Origin: an uncultured bacterium
GTDB lineage: Bacteria; Cyanobacteriota; Vampirovibrionia; Gastranaerophilales; Gastranaerophilaceae
Assembly: GCA_948742005.1 (NCBI GenBank)
Contig: CAPYQR010000019.1
Span: 4,192 to 10,275, forward strand
DNA length: 6,084 bases
Direction: 5' to 3'
The translations under genes were made by a program, and so were the position numbers. Of the stretch, positions 5,972 to 6,084 are shown in pieces. The notes under the pieces are model-generated. The model made no database searches, had not been told where the DNA came from, and worked only from the letters and a program-made list of their open reading frames with translations. The first letter of the stretch is position 1; every line of letters begins with the position of its first letter.

Positions 5972-6045
5972 TTCGTTAAAATGATGAGCGCTATGATTAT
6001 CCAAAAGATAATTTGTAGCGCTTTTTCAGATATTCTGAAATTCAT
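5968..6045 (-). CDS. 25-residue single-helix membrane peptide, candidate type I toxin
   Basis: Twenty-five codons plus TAG. The product opens MNFRISEKALQ, continues IIFWIIIALIIL and ends TK: a polar or basic head, one uninterrupted hydrophobic helix and a terminal Lys. This is the build of pore-forming type I toxins (Ibs, TisB, TxpA and Fst classes). Similarity is in layout only; I recognise no specific homology. The ORF is unusually well supported for its size because an 11-nt perfect anti-Shine-Dalgarno match precedes it. Its middle contains a long palindrome that acts as terminator for the opposite strand, and a predicted antisense RNA covers most of it. Its own promoter would lie beyond the right edge. 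Alternatives are a small regulatory membrane peptide or a leader peptide. Confidence is high that it is translated and moderate that it is a toxin. Confidence 0.7.
   Translation of the reverse strand: MNFRISEKALQIIFWIIIALIILTK
5987..6026 (+). terminator. Intrinsic terminator of the antisense RNA
   Basis: AGCGCTA (5987-5993) pairs perfectly with TAGCGCT (6016-6022). After U-G/G-U wobbles and one bulged base, ATTATC (5996-6001) pairs with GATAAT (6007-6012) around the loop CAAAA. TTTT follows directly (6023-6026; five T including the stem end). The T-run exists only on the plus strand; on the minus strand the stem is followed by CATCATTTT. The element works rightward and lies entirely inside the minus-strand 25-codon ORF. 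Confidence 0.75.
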
Positions 6046-6050
6046 CTTTT

Positions 6051-6061
6051 TCACCTCCTTT
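6051..6061 (-). promoter_or_regulatory. Exceptionally strong ribosome-binding site of the 25-residue ORF
   Basis: AAAGGAGGTGA on the minus strand is an 11-nt perfect complement to the 3' end of bacterial 16S rRNA (UCACCUCCUUU). GGAGG lies 8 nt before the ATG at 6045. No other ribosome site in the window approaches this; the other genes have AAGGA-type sites or none. It decides the start of the tiny ORF and is the main evidence for translation. Confidence 0.85.
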
Positions 6062-6084
6062 ACCTGTATTTCCTACTTAACAAG

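Larger units (their letters stand above)
5916..6027 (+). ncRNA. Predicted antisense small RNA opposite a 25-residue ORF
   Basis: Bounded by a promoter on the left and a strong intrinsic terminator on the right, the predicted RNA is about 110 nt. Its 5' half folds into a nested hairpin: ATAGGGAA (5916-5923) with TTCCCTAT (5964-5971), AAGCTC (5924-5929) with GAGCTT (5951-5956), AGGA (5932-5935) with TCCT (5945-5948). This leaves a 7-nt bulge ACTTAAC (5957-5963). An alternative small hairpin pairs AGCTC (5925-5929) with GAGCT (5934-5938). Its 3' half is complementary to codons 7-26 of the minus-strand ORF at 5968-6045. It would be the antitoxin RNA of a type I pair. I see no resemblance to tRNA, tmRNA, SRP or RNase P RNA. 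Existence of the transcript is inferred, not shown. Confidence 0.5.

Noticed and set aside
5981..6084. Plus-strand open frame from ATG 5981 (MMSAMIIQKIICSAF...) to the window end
   Set aside because: No ribosome site before it, an intrinsic terminator lies inside it, and it is the mirror of the well-supported minus-strand ORF; its hydrophobic look follows from the complement.
1..6084. CRISPR array, insertion sequence or phage genes
   Set aside because: No regularly spaced repeats, transposase motifs, terminal inverted repeats with target duplications, or phage structural genes are visible.

Overview
The window is AT-rich throughout, most strongly between genes, and encodes Lys/Asn/Ile-rich proteins. 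The gene content is a LytR-CpsA-Psr (LCP) enzyme with a LytR_C domain, a CHASE2-GGDEF signalling protein, YebC and a PiT-like permease, with one very strong Shine-Dalgarno site. LCP proteins are typical of Gram-positives and the cyanobacterial lineage, while CHASE2-GGDEF proteins are typical of diderms. Together they fit a low-GC, non-photosynthetic relative of Cyanobacteria (Melainabacteria/Vampirovibrionia, e.g. gut Gastranaerophilales). This assignment is an inference; no rRNA or marker gene is present to settle it.

Layout. 1-209 (minus): N-terminus of an exported TPR-like protein, cut by the window edge. 210-342: divergent, very AT-rich promoter region with a 9-bp inverted repeat. 343-3750 (plus): LCP enzyme, a 62-residue unknown protein and a CHASE2-GGDEF diguanylate cyclase. 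3758-5564 (minus): PiT-like permease preceded in its operon by yebC, converging on the cyclase with 7 bp between stop codons. A promoter and a large imperfect palindrome (5568-5620) sit directly in front of yebC. 5609-5801 (minus): decayed HigA/XRE-type antitoxin in two frames.

5882-6061 is the most interesting part. A 25-codon ORF (6045-5968, minus) encodes a single hydrophobic helix ending in Lys. It is preceded by an 11-nt perfect match to the anti-Shine-Dalgarno sequence at ideal spacing. On the opposite strand a promoter (TTGAAT-16-TATAAT) would start a structured RNA of about 110 nt. That RNA runs antisense through most of the ORF and ends at a strong intrinsic terminator embedded in the ORF. 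This is the architecture of a type I toxin-antitoxin locus with convergent, overlapping RNAs (as in txpA/ratA or bsrG/SR4). I do not recognise the peptide as a member of a named family. The locus lies beside the type II antitoxin remnant, so 5600-6084 looks like a small accessory patch next to core genes.

The rest is ordinary core or signalling content: cell-envelope polymer attachment (LCP), c-di-GMP synthesis under an extracytoplasmic sensor (CHASE2-GGDEF), anion uptake (PiT-like) and translation or transcription control (YebC). Oddities there are the missing membrane anchor of the LCP protein, a GGEEM active-site variant and an acidic insert in YebC.
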